Assembly (NCBI GenBank): GCA_900549235.1 | Contig: URNT01000015.1 | Coordinates: 1 to 64,000 of the forward strand | DNA length: 64,000 nucleotides | DNA from: an uncultured Clostridium sp. | GTDB taxonomy: Bacteria > Bacillota > Clostridia > Lachnospirales > Lachnospiraceae | Reading direction: 5' to 3' | In this document: in pieces, positions 33,552 through 42,652 of the stretch | Layout of the letters: each line of letters starts with the position of its first letter | Numbering within the stretch: the first letter of the stretch is position 1 | The notes under the pieces: model-generated | Seen by the model: only the letters and a program-made list of their open reading frames with translations | Databases searched by the model: none | What the model was told of the DNA's origin: nothing | Program-made: the position numbers and the translations under genes

Positions 33552-36197
33552 ATGAAGAACTGTAGAAAAAAAGTGGTGACAGTTGCAGTTGTTTTTGCAA
33601 TTGCAGCTATAAGTATGGAAGGGTGTAGTATATCTGCCGATAAAACAATAATAACAGACAATGTACAGAAAAGCACACAAGAGCCAGAGGGCGATGACAC
33701 CTTAAAATCAGATGAGACTGCATTAGATAACAAAACTGTAAAACAAGAAGATACCGACCTGCGGAAAGCAGCGGAGGAAAGGAAAAGAGCAGCTTTTAAC
33801 CAAAAAGTAGAAGAACGTATCGCTGAGTATAAAAAGATCTTAGAGGAGAAAAAAAATACCAGAGAAGAACTGCTGGTGATAACCCGGGCAGATGTACAGA
33901 ATGGTTTATTGGAAACGATGCAGAACTACTATATGTCATTAGATAGTTATACAACGGAAGACGGGACAGTAGGTGATTTGATCACATCGGCAGTTGCGGA
34001 TGCCATTAGTGCAGAAGTAGCTGGTGGAAGCTCAAGCGTGTCTGCTGCAATTGTATCTGCTGCGAATAGTATTCGTCAAGGCGATTCACCAGGAGAATTG
34101 GTGACCGATGCTTTTTCAGCGGCTATGGAAAATCTTCCTTCAGAAGTGACGGAAAAAGTTTTTGAATATATGTTCGGTGGAACTATTATGAAGGGACTTG
34201 AGATCTTAGACACATTGGCTACAAATCAGCAATCACAGCATTTGGTAAATTTAATTGACCATGATCTAAAGCAAGAAATTCAGGAACTGAATACAATCTG
34301 TGCAAATCAGGATGTAACACTTCAGGAAGCGTATAGAGCAATTGATTTATGTCAATCTATTTGTGATAAGACAATAGAAATAGAATTGACGTTAAATGTA
34401 AACGCTGGAAGCAGTGCATGGAAACCAATTTATCAAGGCGGTGAAGACTTCCTTGCAGGTGATTTGGAAATGTTGGCTCATTGTTTGGAGCTAGAAATAG
34501 TATATGAACGATATGAAGAAGTGTTGGATTCCTTAGAAGAAATTCCATATGCAACAATGGAAGAGTTTGAAAATTTCACATCGTATGCAGAGGGTCGTGG
34601 TGATTTAGAAATTATAGATAATGTAGAAGATCAAACTAGAAGTGTATATGATTTAGATGATGCGGCAAGACGTTCTCAGGATACAAAAATATGGAATGCT
34701 ATTGGTACTGTAATAGATAATCCGATTACAGATGGCCTGTTGATGAAGTATAACCAGAAGGAATATGTATCTGCCGATATTTTAGCGAGTTTTAACACTC
34801 AGGCACGAGAATTATGGAGAAATATATATTTTCCGATAAAAGAAAAAATGAGAAGATTTTATTGTTTAAATGAAATCGGTGATATTAGAAGTCTGGTTTT
34901 CGCAGGAGAGAACGATGATATAAGTGGTTCTATTGGATTGGAAATGTGTAAAATAATTTGGGGTGAAAATCCAACGACAGAGGCTTTTTGTGAAAATTAC
35001 AAAAATGAACTGAAAGAGCTGGCTCCAGGACTATATCAGATGATGCAGGCAAGCAAAATTTTAAGCACTGCTTATTATATAGCATTAACAGATTCTGAGC
35101 GAAACCAGTGGGTTGTTAATAATTATCAATACATAAGCAATATTTCCAATAGTGCCTGGGCACAATGCCTGCCATATATTGATAGAAGTGATAGTGATGT
35201 GGCATGGGAGATTAGTACAGCTTCCAATAACGAAAATGTTGTTGCCCTGGCAGAACTATCTTCTAACATGATTCAGAAATATATAGAATGTTTGGATGAA
35301 CGAAGTGATTTGCAGTTGATTGAAAATATTATGATTCCAACGAATGATTCAAAAATATATATAGGAAAAGCATTGATAAAAGCACCATTAAACGGCGAAA
35401 AAAGTGCATTTTTAAGCTACTTGCAATTAAAACTAAATGATAATTATCAGCCAATTGACATTTATTATATAAAAAGCGGAATGCCATACTGGATTAATGA
35501 ACCAAATACGTCGTTTAAGGGATATGTAGGTGATTTTGGAACGAATTATTTACCAGAAATGTTTCGTGATCAGGTAAAAGACCCTATGACGATTGACGAT
35601 GCAATTTTAAAACAATGGTATCTTGATGGTGCGGTAAGTGACTATTTTAATAAAGCGGAAGTTTTTGAGGGTACAGTTTCATATTCTAGTCCGGTATCGG
35701 ATGGCTTGTTACAATATTTGCAGTTAGATATGCAGGCTTATCGTCAGATGCTATCAGAAGAGGCAGAAGAGGATAGAATATGGGAAGAACGTGACCGGCA
35801 GTTAACAGAAAAATACCAGGAAATCGAGAAAATGGTACAAGCCGATAAGAACTGTTGGTGGATGAATGAAGATGCAGTAATAGAGCGTTTCACCAGTAAG
35901 GTGTTAAAAACTTATATCTATGAACAGTTTAAAAAAGAAAAATCAGAGGGAAAGTGGAGTGATATTGCAGAACAGCCAGAGGGATTTGGCAACCTTAGCG
36001 TAAAAATTCCTTATAGCAAGGAAAACCATAGCATCACATATGTAACAGAAAATGGATTGAACATTACTATTCGATTGTCACATCCTACAAATTCAGGTGA
36101 ATTGGAAGAATATACATTTTGGTTTCCAGGATATTCTTTTGAAAATTATATTTGTAACCAAACACCCTTAGAATATATTGAATTGATGGAAAATTGA
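33552..36197 (+). CDS. large lipoprotein of unknown function
   Basis: 881 residues. Signal peptide with putative lipobox SMEGC near residue 24, a Lys/Glu-rich helical region (about 55-105), an Ala/Ser/Gly-rich amphipathic stretch (about 125-195, e.g. AVADAISAEVAGGSSSVSAA), then long mostly helical sequence with paired Cys, and a beta-like C-terminal ~100 residues. No known domain was recognised. GGGAGAAAGGAATATG gives a good start. Strong AT bias relative to core genes. It is the last gene of the island and ends 42 bp before the right repeat. Confidence 0.8.
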   Translation: MKNCRKKVVTVAVVFAIAAISMEGCSISADKTIITDNVQKSTQEPEGDDTLKSDETALDNKTVKQEDTDLRKAAEERKRAAFNQKVEERIAEYKKILEEKKNTREELLVITRADVQNGLLETMQNYYMSLDSYTTEDGTVGDLITSAVADAISAEVAGGSSSVSAAIVSAANSIRQGDSPGELVTDAFSAAMENLPSEVTEKVFEYMFGGTIMKGLEILDTLATNQQSQHLVNLIDHDLKQEIQELNTICANQDVTLQEAYRAIDLCQSICDKTIEIELTLNVNAGSSAWKPIYQGGEDFLAGDLEMLAHCLELEIVYERYEEVLDSLEEIPYATMEEFENFTSYAEGRGDLEIIDNVEDQTRSVYDLDDAARRSQDTKIWNAIGTVIDNPITDGLLMKYNQKEYVSADILASFNTQARELWRNIYFPIKEKMRRFYCLNEIGDIRSLVFAGENDDISGSIGLEMCKIIWGENPTTEAFCENYKNELKELAPGLYQMMQASKILSTAYYIALTDSERNQWVVNNYQYISNISNSAWAQCLPYIDRSDSDVAWEISTASNNENVVALAELSSNMIQKYIECLDERSDLQLIENIMIPTNDSKIYIGKALIKAPLNGEKSAFLSYLQLKLNDNYQPIDIYYIKSGMPYWINEPNTSFKGYVGDFGTNYLPEMFRDQVKDPMTIDDAILKQWYLDGAVSDYFNKAEVFEGTVSYSSPVSDGLLQYLQLDMQAYRQMLSEEAEEDRIWEERDRQLTEKYQEIEKMVQADKNCWWMNEDAVIERFTSKVLKTYIYEQFKKEKSEGKWSDIAEQPEGFGNLSVKIPYSKENHSITYVTENGLNITIRLSHPTNSGELEEYTFWFPGYSFENYICNQTPLEYIELMEN

Positions 36198-36238
36198 TGG
36201 TCATCAAATTACAATAACATCAGGACGATCAAAAGTTT

Positions 36239-36353
36239 AAAGCCGGCGCCAAAGACTTTCCCAGCCTTCTGCGCCGACCTTTTTCTTTTCTCAATATTTT
36301 TCTAAACCTTCTTACTGCTCCTTCTTCTCTGCCTTCACCTCAGCCATCTTCAT
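36239..36353. repeat. right direct repeat: native argG 3' end and terminator
   Basis: Counterpart of 31080-31194. Here it is continuous with the intact argG gene (stop complement TTA at 36312-36314), so this is the original copy. Confidence 0.92.
36242..36286. terminator. bidirectional terminator between island and argG
   Basis: GCCGGCGC (36242-36249) against GCGCCGAC (36271-36278). In the argG transcript the stem is 8 bp with one G-U; on the + strand one C-A mismatch, but the tail CCTTTTTCTTTT is better. It serves argG and the 881-residue lipoprotein gene. The left repeat holds a second copy. Confidence 0.65.
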
Positions 36354-37544
36354 CGCCCGAACCTTCAGCGGCAGTCCAAACAGGGTAATGAATCCGTCTG
36401 CATCATGGTGATCGTACAGATCGCCAGTTGTAAAGGAAGCCAGTGACTCACTGTACAGGGAGTAAGGAGAGGTGGTTCCGGCCTTGATGATATTTCCCTT
36501 ATACAGCTTAAACTTAACCTCGCCGGTTACATACTCCTGGGTGGATTCTACGAAGGCCTGGACTGCCTCACGGAGAGGAGTGAACCATTTTCCCTCGTAT
36601 ACGATCTGAGCCAGTTTGTTGCCCATATCCTTCTTTACTTCCATGGTAGCCCGGTCTAATACCAGCTCTTCTAACTGCTGATGTGCTTCCATCAGGATGG
36701 TTCCGCCTGGAGTCTCGTATACGCCTCTGGACTTCATGCCGACAACGCGGTTTTCTACAATATCTACGATGCCGATGCCATGCTTTCCGCCCAGCTCATT
36801 TAACTTGCGGATAATGTCGGATACCTTCATTTTCTCGCCGTTTACGCTGGTAGGAACGCCCTTTTCAAAGGTCATGGTCACATATTCGCCCTCGTCGGGA
36901 GCTTTCTCAGGAGATACGCCCAGCACCAGAAGATGGTCATAGTTCGGCTCCTTGGAAGGATCCTCAAGCTCCAGTCCCTCATGGCTGATGTGCCACAGGT
37001 TCCGGTCGCGGCTGTAGCTGTTGTCAGCGGAAAATGGAAGATGGATGCCATGCTGCTTGCAGTATTCGATTTCATCCTCACGGGACTGCATGGTCCATAC
37101 ATCAGTCATACGCCAGGGAGCGATGATCTTGATGTCGGGAGCCAGCGCCTTGATGCCCAGCTCAAAACGGATCTGGTCATTGCCCTTTCCGGTAGCGCCG
37201 TGGCAGATAGCGGTAGCTCCTTCCTTCCTTGCGATCTCAACCAGACGCTTTGCAATGGCAGGACGTGCCATGGAGGTTCCTAAAAGGTACTTATTTTCAT
37301 ATACTGCATTGGCCTGTACACAGGGAACAATGTAATTGTCACAGAAATCATCTACCACATCTTCAATATATAATTTGGAAGCGCCGGATAATTTGGCTCT
37401 CTCGTCCAGACCGTCCAGCTCATTGCCCTGGCCGCAGTCGATGCAGCAGCAGATAACCTCGTAACCGAAATTTTCCTTTAACCACGGAATGATTGCTGTG
37501 GTATCCAGACCGCCTGAATAGGCTAAAACAACCTTCTCTTTCAT
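36312..37544 (-). CDS. argG: argininosuccinate synthase
   Basis: ATP-dependent joining of citrulline and aspartate to argininosuccinate. 410 residues with the N-type ATP pyrophosphatase motif AYSGGLDTTAI at residues 8-18, the CHGATGKGNDQIRFEL segment near residue 118, and the conserved SRDRNLWHISHEG. AGGAGG upstream of the ATG. Divergent from argC, with facing promoters and candidate arginine-repressor boxes between them. Its last 13 codons are duplicated 5.2 kb away. Confidence 0.97.
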   Translation of the reverse strand: MKEKVVLAYSGGLDTTAIIPWLKENFGYEVICCCIDCGQGNELDGLDERAKLSGASKLYIEDVVDDFCDNYIVPCVQANAVYENKYLLGTSMARPAIAKRLVEIARKEGATAICHGATGKGNDQIRFELGIKALAPDIKIIAPWRMTDVWTMQSREDEIEYCKQHGIHLPFSADNSYSRDRNLWHISHEGLELEDPSKEPNYDHLLVLGVSPEKAPDEGEYVTMTFEKGVPTSVNGEKMKVSDIIRKLNELGGKHGIGIVDIVENRVVGMKSRGVYETPGGTILMEAHQQLEELVLDRATMEVKKDMGNKLAQIVYEGKWFTPLREAVQAFVESTQEYVTGEVKFKLYKGNIIKAGTTSPYSLYSESLASFTTGDLYDHHDADGFITLFGLPLKVRAMKMAEVKAEKKEQ

Positions 37545-37597
37545 CTTTATATCCTCCTGATGATTAATTTCATGATAATGCTTGTTGAACTTTCATA

Positions 37598-37626
37598 AAT
37601 ATACAACATAATTTGAAAAAATGCAA
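37598..37626 (-). promoter_or_regulatory. argG promoter with ArgR-box-like site
   Basis: Minus strand TTGCAT (37626-37621), 17-bp spacer, TATATT (37603-37598). The -10 overlaps TCATAAATATACA (37593-37605), similar to the AhrC/ArgR box of Bacillus. Repression by arginine is inferred. Confidence 0.65.
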
Positions 37627-37653
37627 GCGGAAAAATAAAAATTTTAAAAACTA

Positions 37654-37682
37654 TTGCATATTATACATTTGAGGTGTATAAT
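37654..37682 (+). promoter_or_regulatory. argC operon promoter with ArgR-box-like site
   Basis: TTGCAT (37654-37659), 17-bp spacer, TATAAT (37677-37682). TGCATATTATACA (37655-37667) overlaps the -35 and spacer and shares its TATACA half with the argG-side site, 62 bp away. This fits a co-regulated divergent arginine promoter. Confidence 0.72.
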
Positions 37683-37716
37683 TATGAAATCAATCCGGAA
37701 GGTAAAGGAGAATGTT

Positions 37717-38757
37717 ATGATTAAAGCAGGAATTATCGGTTCAACCGGTTATGCAGGCGGCGAACTGGCACGCCTTTTGCTTCAGAGAGATGACACAGAG
37801 ATCTGCTGGTATGGTTCCAGGAGTTATATAGATAAGAAGTACGCATCCATTTATCCAAATATGTTCAAGATGGTGGATGCCTCCTGTATGGATGATAATA
37901 TGAAGGAACTTGCAGAGCAGGTAGACGTAATTTTTACCGCCACCCCCCAGGGACTGTGCGCGTCTTTGGTAGACGAGGACATTTTATCAAAAACAAAGAT
38001 CATCGACCTGAGCGCGGACTTCCGTATTAAGGACGTGGCTGTATATGAGGAATGGTATAAGCTGACCCACGCGGCGCCCCAATTTATAGAGGAAGCGGTC
38101 TACGGCCTGCCGGAGATCAACCGGGAAAAGATAAAGGATGCAAGGATTATTGCCAATCCGGGGTGCTTCCCTACCTGTTCCTTCCTATCTGTATATCCTC
38201 TGGTAAAGGCCGGGCTTATTGATGTAAATACCCTGATCATCGATGCCAAATCCGGCACCTCAGGAGCAGGCCGGGGAGCCAAGGCCGACAGTCTCTACTG
38301 CGAGGTCAATGAAAATATCAAGGCCTACGGCGTTGCCTCCCACCGCCATACCCCGGAGATCGAGGAACAGCTTTCCTATGCGGCAGGAAAGCCGGTGACC
38401 ATCAGCTTTACCCCTCATCTGGTTCCCATGAACCGGGGCATCCTGGTAACGGCTTACGCTTCTTTATTAAAAGAGGTTACATACGAGGAGGTCAGGGCCG
38501 CCTATGATGCCTGCTATCAGGATGAATATTTTGTAAGAGTCCTGGATAAAGATACAGTGCCTCAGACCAGATGGGTAGAGGGAAGCAATTTTGCAGACGT
38601 GAATTTTAAAATCGATCCAAGGACAAAGAGGATCGTAATGATGGGTGCCATTGACAATATGGTCAAGGGAGCCGCCGGCCAGGCCATCCAGAACATGAAT
38701 CTGATGTTCGGCCTGCCGGAGAATACGGGATTGAAGCAGATCCCCATGTTTCCATAA
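37717..38757 (+). CDS. argC: N-acetyl-gamma-glutamyl-phosphate reductase
   Basis: Third step of ornithine synthesis, NADPH-dependent. 346 residues from ATG 37717 (AAAGGAG 6 nt upstream; an earlier in-frame ATG overlaps the promoter). GSTGYAGGELARLL binds NADP, the active-site Cys is in ANPGCFPTCS near residue 145, and KSGTSGAGRGA follows, as in the family. First gene of the argC-GNAT-argJ-argB-argD operon. Confidence 0.97.
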   Translation: MIKAGIIGSTGYAGGELARLLLQRDDTEICWYGSRSYIDKKYASIYPNMFKMVDASCMDDNMKELAEQVDVIFTATPQGLCASLVDEDILSKTKIIDLSADFRIKDVAVYEEWYKLTHAAPQFIEEAVYGLPEINREKIKDARIIANPGCFPTCSFLSVYPLVKAGLIDVNTLIIDAKSGTSGAGRGAKADSLYCEVNENIKAYGVASHRHTPEIEEQLSYAAGKPVTISFTPHLVPMNRGILVTAYASLLKEVTYEEVRAAYDACYQDEYFVRVLDKDTVPQTRWVEGSNFADVNFKIDPRTKRIVMMGAIDNMVKGAAGQAIQNMNLMFGLPENTGLKQIPMFP

Positions 38758-38774
38758 AAAGGAGAGTAACACAC

Positions 38775-39245
38775 ATGGCAGGAACAATGGATATTATAAT
38801 CCGGGAAATGACAATATCCGATTATGACCAGGTATACAGCCTGTGGACGGAGATCCAGGGCTTTGGCATACGGAGCATCGATGATTCCAGAGAAGGGGTA
38901 GAGCGGTTTTTGAAACGCAACCCCACCACCAGCGTGGTAGCCGTCCAGAACGGACATATCATTGGAAATATTCTCTGCGGCCACGATGGAAGAACCGGCT
39001 GCTTCTACCATGTGTGTGTGGCCCCCGGCTGCCGCAAGCATGGCATTGGCTACCGTATGGTCCGGACTGCCATGGAAGCCCTTCAGAAGGAAGGCATCAG
39101 CAAAATAAGCCTCATTGCCTTTAAGGGAAACCAGGTGGGCAATGCCTTTTGGCAAGGGATTGGCTGGACGGAGCGTGAGGACATTAACAGCTACGAATTT
39201 ATTTTAAATGAAGAAAATATCACACGGTTTGTAGGAAGTGTTTAG
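38775..39245 (+). CDS. GNAT-family N-acetyltransferase inside the arg operon
   Basis: 156-residue acetyl-CoA-dependent acetyltransferase: IIIREMTISDYDQVYSLW start, beta-4 segment GCFYHVCVAPGCR and the acetyl-CoA P-loop RKHGIGYRMV near residue 88. It lies 17 bp after argC and 13 bp before argJ, so it is part of the arginine operon. It might supply N-acetylglutamate like a short ArgA-type enzyme, or be a passenger. ArgJ already recycles acetyl groups. Specificity is not readable from sequence. Confidence 0.88.
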   Translation: MAGTMDIIIREMTISDYDQVYSLWTEIQGFGIRSIDDSREGVERFLKRNPTTSVVAVQNGHIIGNILCGHDGRTGCFYHVCVAPGCRKHGIGYRMVRTAMEALQKEGISKISLIAFKGNQVGNAFWQGIGWTEREDINSYEFILNEENITRFVGSV

Positions 39246-39258
39246 GGAGGAAATGACG

Positions 39259-40491
39259 ATGGAGAAATATAAGGTAATCAAAGGCGGAGTTACAGCAGCC
39301 AAAGGCTTTAAGGCCGCCTCTACGGCTGCAGGGATCAAATATAAAGAACGTCAGGATATGGCCCTGATCGTCAGCCAGGCGCCCTGCCGCTCGGCAGGTA
39401 CATTTACCACCAATCTTGTAAAAGCAGCCCCTGTAAAATGGGATAAGAATCAGGTAACAAGCGGCGCTCCCGCCTATGCAGTGGTAGTAAATGCCGGGAT
39501 TGCCAATGCCTGTACCGGCGCAGAGGGCATGAATTACTGCGGCGAAACCGCAAAGGCGGCGGCAGAGGCTCTGAATATCCCGGAGGACAGCGTTCTGGTG
39601 GCATCTACCGGCGTCATCGGCATGCAGCTTCCCATGGACCGGATCTGCGCCGGAATAAAGGCCATGGCCCCGGCGTTAGACGGCAGCCTGGAAAGCGGCA
39701 CCAGGGCCTCCAAAGCCATTATGACTACGGATACAAAAAATAAAGAGGCGGCAGTAGAGGTAATCCTTGGAGGCGTGCCTGTTACCATTGGCGGTATGTG
39801 CAAGGGCTCCGGCATGATCCATCCCAATATGTGCACCATGCTCAGCTTTATCACCACCGATGCCGCCATCAGCAAGGAGCTGCTTCAGGAGGCCTTAAGC
39901 GAGGATATAAAGGATACCTACAATATGATTTCCGTAGACGGCGACACCTCCACCAATGACACCGTTCTCCTTCTTGCCAACGGACTGGCAGGAAACCCGG
40001 AGATCACAGAGAAAAATGAGGATTACGCTGCCTTCTGCCAGGCCCTTAACTACATCAATGAAACCCTTGCCAAAAAGATGGCAGGAGACGGGGAAGGCTG
40101 CACCGCCCTTTTTGAGGTAAAGGTAAAGGGGGCTGCCACAAAGGATCAGGCCAAGGTGCTTGCAAAATCCGTTATCACCTCCAGCCTTACAAAGGCCGCC
40201 ATTTTCGGCCATGACGCCAACTGGGGCCGGATCCTCTGCGCCATGGGCTATTCCGGCGCGGAATTTGACCCGGAGCAGGTAGACCTTTTCTTTGAAAGCG
40301 CAGCCGGCTCCATGCAGATCATAAAGGACGGAGTGGCAGTGGACTACAGCGAGGAAATGGCCACAAAAATCCTGTCTGAGCCTGAGGTGACAGCCATTGC
40401 GGATATAAAAATGGGCCAGGCAGAAGCCACAGCCTGGGGCTGCGACCTGACCTTTGATTATGTGAAAATCAACGCCGATTACCGTTCATAA
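39259..40491 (+). CDS. argJ: glutamate N-acetyltransferase / ornithine acetyltransferase
   Basis: Transfers acetyl from N-acetylornithine to glutamate, closing the cyclic arginine pathway, and often also uses acetyl-CoA. 410 residues from ATG 39259 (GGGAGG 8 nt upstream; ATG at 39253 is too close). The self-cleavage site with the nucleophilic Thr is in KGSGMIHPNMCTMLSFITTD, where the residue before the Thr is Cys instead of the usual Ala. Autocatalysis would yield alpha and beta chains. CKGSGM and GHDANWGRIL are family motifs. Confidence 0.96.
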   Translation: MEKYKVIKGGVTAAKGFKAASTAAGIKYKERQDMALIVSQAPCRSAGTFTTNLVKAAPVKWDKNQVTSGAPAYAVVVNAGIANACTGAEGMNYCGETAKAAAEALNIPEDSVLVASTGVIGMQLPMDRICAGIKAMAPALDGSLESGTRASKAIMTTDTKNKEAAVEVILGGVPVTIGGMCKGSGMIHPNMCTMLSFITTDAAISKELLQEALSEDIKDTYNMISVDGDTSTNDTVLLLANGLAGNPEITEKNEDYAAFCQALNYINETLAKKMAGDGEGCTALFEVKVKGAATKDQAKVLAKSVITSSLTKAAIFGHDANWGRILCAMGYSGAEFDPEQVDLFFESAAGSMQIIKDGVAVDYSEEMATKILSEPEVTAIADIKMGQAEATAWGCDLTFDYVKINADYRS

Positions 40492-40504
40492 GGAGGAAAA
40501 CACT

Positions 40505-41395
40505 ATGAATCTGGAACCTATGCAGAAAGCGTCGGTGCTCATTGAAGCACTTCCCTATATACAGCGTTTCAACCGTAAGATCGTTGTGGTTAAATACGGC
40601 GGCAGCGCGATGGTAGACGAGGAATTAAAGAAAAAAGTGATCCAGGATGTGGTGCTTTTAAAGCTGGTAGGCTTTAAGCCCATTATCGTCCACGGAGGCG
40701 GAAAGGAGATCAGCCGCTGGGTAGGCAAGGTGGGGATGGAGCCCCATTTCGTCAACGGCCTGCGGGTAACAGACGAGCCCACCATGGAGATTGCGGAAAT
40801 GGTTCTCAATAAGGTGAATAAAAGCCTGGTTCAGCTGGTCCATGAGCTGGGAATAAAGGCTGTCGGCATCAGCGGAAAAGACGCTATGATGTTAAAATGC
40901 CACAAGAAATATTCCAGAGGCGAGGACATCGGCTTTGTAGGCGAGATCGATAAGGTAGACCCGGAGGTGATATACGACCTGCTGGAAAAGGATTTCCTTC
41001 CTATTATCTGCCCCATCGGCTTTGACGAGGATTTCTTAAGCTACAATGTAAATGCCGACGATGCGGCCTGCGCCATTGCCAGGGCGGTGAAGGCAGAAAA
41101 GCTGGCATTTTTAACAGACGTAGAAGGCGTCTACAAGGATTTTGAGGATAAAGACTCTCTGATCTCAGAAATGACCGTAGAGGAGGCCCAGGCCTTCGTA
41201 GACAGCGGCTCCTTGGGCGGAGGTATGCTTCCAAAGCTTCAGAACTGCATTGATGCCATTAAAAATGGGGTTTCCAGGGTTCATATCCTGGACGGACGGA
41301 TCCCTCACTGCCTGCTCCTTGAGATCTTTACCGACAAGGGTATCGGCACTGCTATTTTCAATTCAAAACAGGAGGAGAGGTATTATCATGGCTGA
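40505..41395 (+). CDS. argB: acetylglutamate kinase
   Basis: Amino-acid kinase family enzyme phosphorylating N-acetylglutamate, usually the arginine-inhibited step. 296 residues: VVKYGGSAMVD (ATP), VHGGGKEISRW (substrate), GISGKDAMML, the NADDAACAIA segment and GGMLPKLQNCIDAI near the end. The extended N-terminus (MNLEPMQKASVLIEALPYI) carries the helix seen in arginine-sensitive hexameric forms. Its stop overlaps the argD start by 8 nt. Confidence 0.97.
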   Translation: MNLEPMQKASVLIEALPYIQRFNRKIVVVKYGGSAMVDEELKKKVIQDVVLLKLVGFKPIIVHGGGKEISRWVGKVGMEPHFVNGLRVTDEPTMEIAEMVLNKVNKSLVQLVHELGIKAVGISGKDAMMLKCHKKYSRGEDIGFVGEIDKVDPEVIYDLLEKDFLPIICPIGFDEDFLSYNVNADDAACAIARAVKAEKLAFLTDVEGVYKDFEDKDSLISEMTVEEAQAFVDSGSLGGGMLPKLQNCIDAIKNGVSRVHILDGRIPHCLLLEIFTDKGIGTAIFNSKQEERYYHG

Positions 41396-42623
41396 AAAAG
41401 AACTGCTGATCAACAGGGCAGAACATACCTTGTATAAGACCTACAACCGGTTTCCGGTGGTATTTGACCATGGAAAGGGAGTCCATCTTTATGACTCCGA
41501 GGGAAATGAATACCTGGACTTTGGCGCCGGCATCGCCGTTATGGGACTGGGCTATGAGGATAAGGAATATACGGAGGCAGTGGAGGCGCAGCTTCACAAG
41601 CTGACCCATATTTCCAACTTGTTTTACAACCAGCCCTCCATCGAGGCAGGAGAGAAGCTGTTAAAGGCTTCCGGGATGGATAAGGTATTTTTCACAAACA
41701 GCGGCACAGAAGCAGTGGAGGGCGCTCTTAAGATTGCAAAGCGCTATCATTACAACAAGCTCCATGAGGCCATGGGAGACGGGGCCGATGGCTGCGAGGA
41801 GGCAGAGCCGGATCTGACTGGTGAGATTATTGCCATGAACCATTCCTTCCATGGAAGAAGCCTGGGAGCCTTATCCGTAACTGGCAATTCCCATTATCGG
41901 ATCCCCTTCGATCCCCTGATCCCCGGGATCAAATTTGCCGATTTCAATGACCTGGAAAGCGTAAAGGCCCAGATTACCCCAAAGACCTGCGCCATTATCA
42001 TGGAGACCATCCAGGGAGAAGGCGGCATCTACCCGGCCACAGAGGAATTTATAAAAGGCGTAAGGAAGCTTTGCGACGAACATGACCTGCTGCTGATCCT
42101 GGACGAGATCCAGTGCGGCATGGCCCGTTCCGGGGAAATGTTCGCCTGGCAGCACTACGGCGTAAAGCCCGATGTAATGACTGTGGCAAAGGCCCTTGGA
42201 AACGGTCTACCCATCGGAGCATTTCTGGCCTCAGGGAAAGCCGCCGCCGCCATGGTACCGGGAGACCATGGAACCACCTACGGCGGAAATCCCCTGGTAA
42301 CAGCCGGAGCCAGCGCTGTGCTGGACATCTATGAAAAACGGGATATGGTAAGTCATGTAAAGGAGATTGGGGCTTATCTCTGGGAAAAACTGGAAGAATT
42401 GACCGAAAGCTGCGATACCGTTAAGGCCCACAGAGGTATGGGCCTGATCCAGGGGCTGGAGCTTACTGTTCCGGCAGGGGAAGTGGTATCTAAGGCGCTG
42501 CTGGAAGAAAAGCTGGTTCTCATCAGCGCCGGAAGCAATGTGATCCGCTTTGTTCCGCCGCTGGTGATCGGGAAAGAGGATGTGGATGAGATGGTGAAGC
42601 GGTTGGGGAAATTGTTGGAATAG
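41388..42623 (+). CDS. argD: acetylornithine aminotransferase
   Basis: PLP enzyme making N-acetylornithine. 411 residues from ATG 41388, GGAGGAGAGG upstream; a longer in-frame ATG inside argB is rejected. Conserved: FFTNSGTEAVEGALKIA (phosphate cup), NHSFHGRSLGALSVTG, ILDEIQCGMARSG and the PLP lysine in VAKALGNGLPIGAF near residue 268. Last of the arginine operon; no terminator is seen before the following promoter. Confidence 0.96.
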   Translation: MAEKELLINRAEHTLYKTYNRFPVVFDHGKGVHLYDSEGNEYLDFGAGIAVMGLGYEDKEYTEAVEAQLHKLTHISNLFYNQPSIEAGEKLLKASGMDKVFFTNSGTEAVEGALKIAKRYHYNKLHEAMGDGADGCEEAEPDLTGEIIAMNHSFHGRSLGALSVTGNSHYRIPFDPLIPGIKFADFNDLESVKAQITPKTCAIIMETIQGEGGIYPATEEFIKGVRKLCDEHDLLLILDEIQCGMARSGEMFAWQHYGVKPDVMTVAKALGNGLPIGAFLASGKAAAAMVPGDHGTTYGGNPLVTAGASAVLDIYEKRDMVSHVKEIGAYLWEKLEELTESCDTVKAHRGMGLIQGLELTVPAGEVVSKALLEEKLVLISAGSNVIRFVPPLVIGKEDVDEMVKRLGKLLE

Positions 42624-42652
42624 GGGAGTAAGGATATGCTTTCTATTTTCTA

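Larger units (their letters stand above)
31080..36353. mobile_element. putative genomic island duplicating the argG 3' end
   Basis: An AT-rich block carrying an Xre regulator and three secreted-protein genes, bounded by 115-bp direct repeats (31080-31194 and 36239-36353, two mismatches). The right repeat is the natural 3' end of argG plus its terminator; the left is a detached copy. Integration into a gene end with duplication of that end is the classic footprint of site-specific integrative elements, but no integrase, transposase or relaxase is seen. It may be a decayed element or the product of homologous recombination. Confidence 0.55.

Noticed and set aside
31080..36353. Insertion sequence or composite transposon
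   Set aside because: No transposase, no terminal inverted repeats, and the repeats are a host gene end rather than IS ends.
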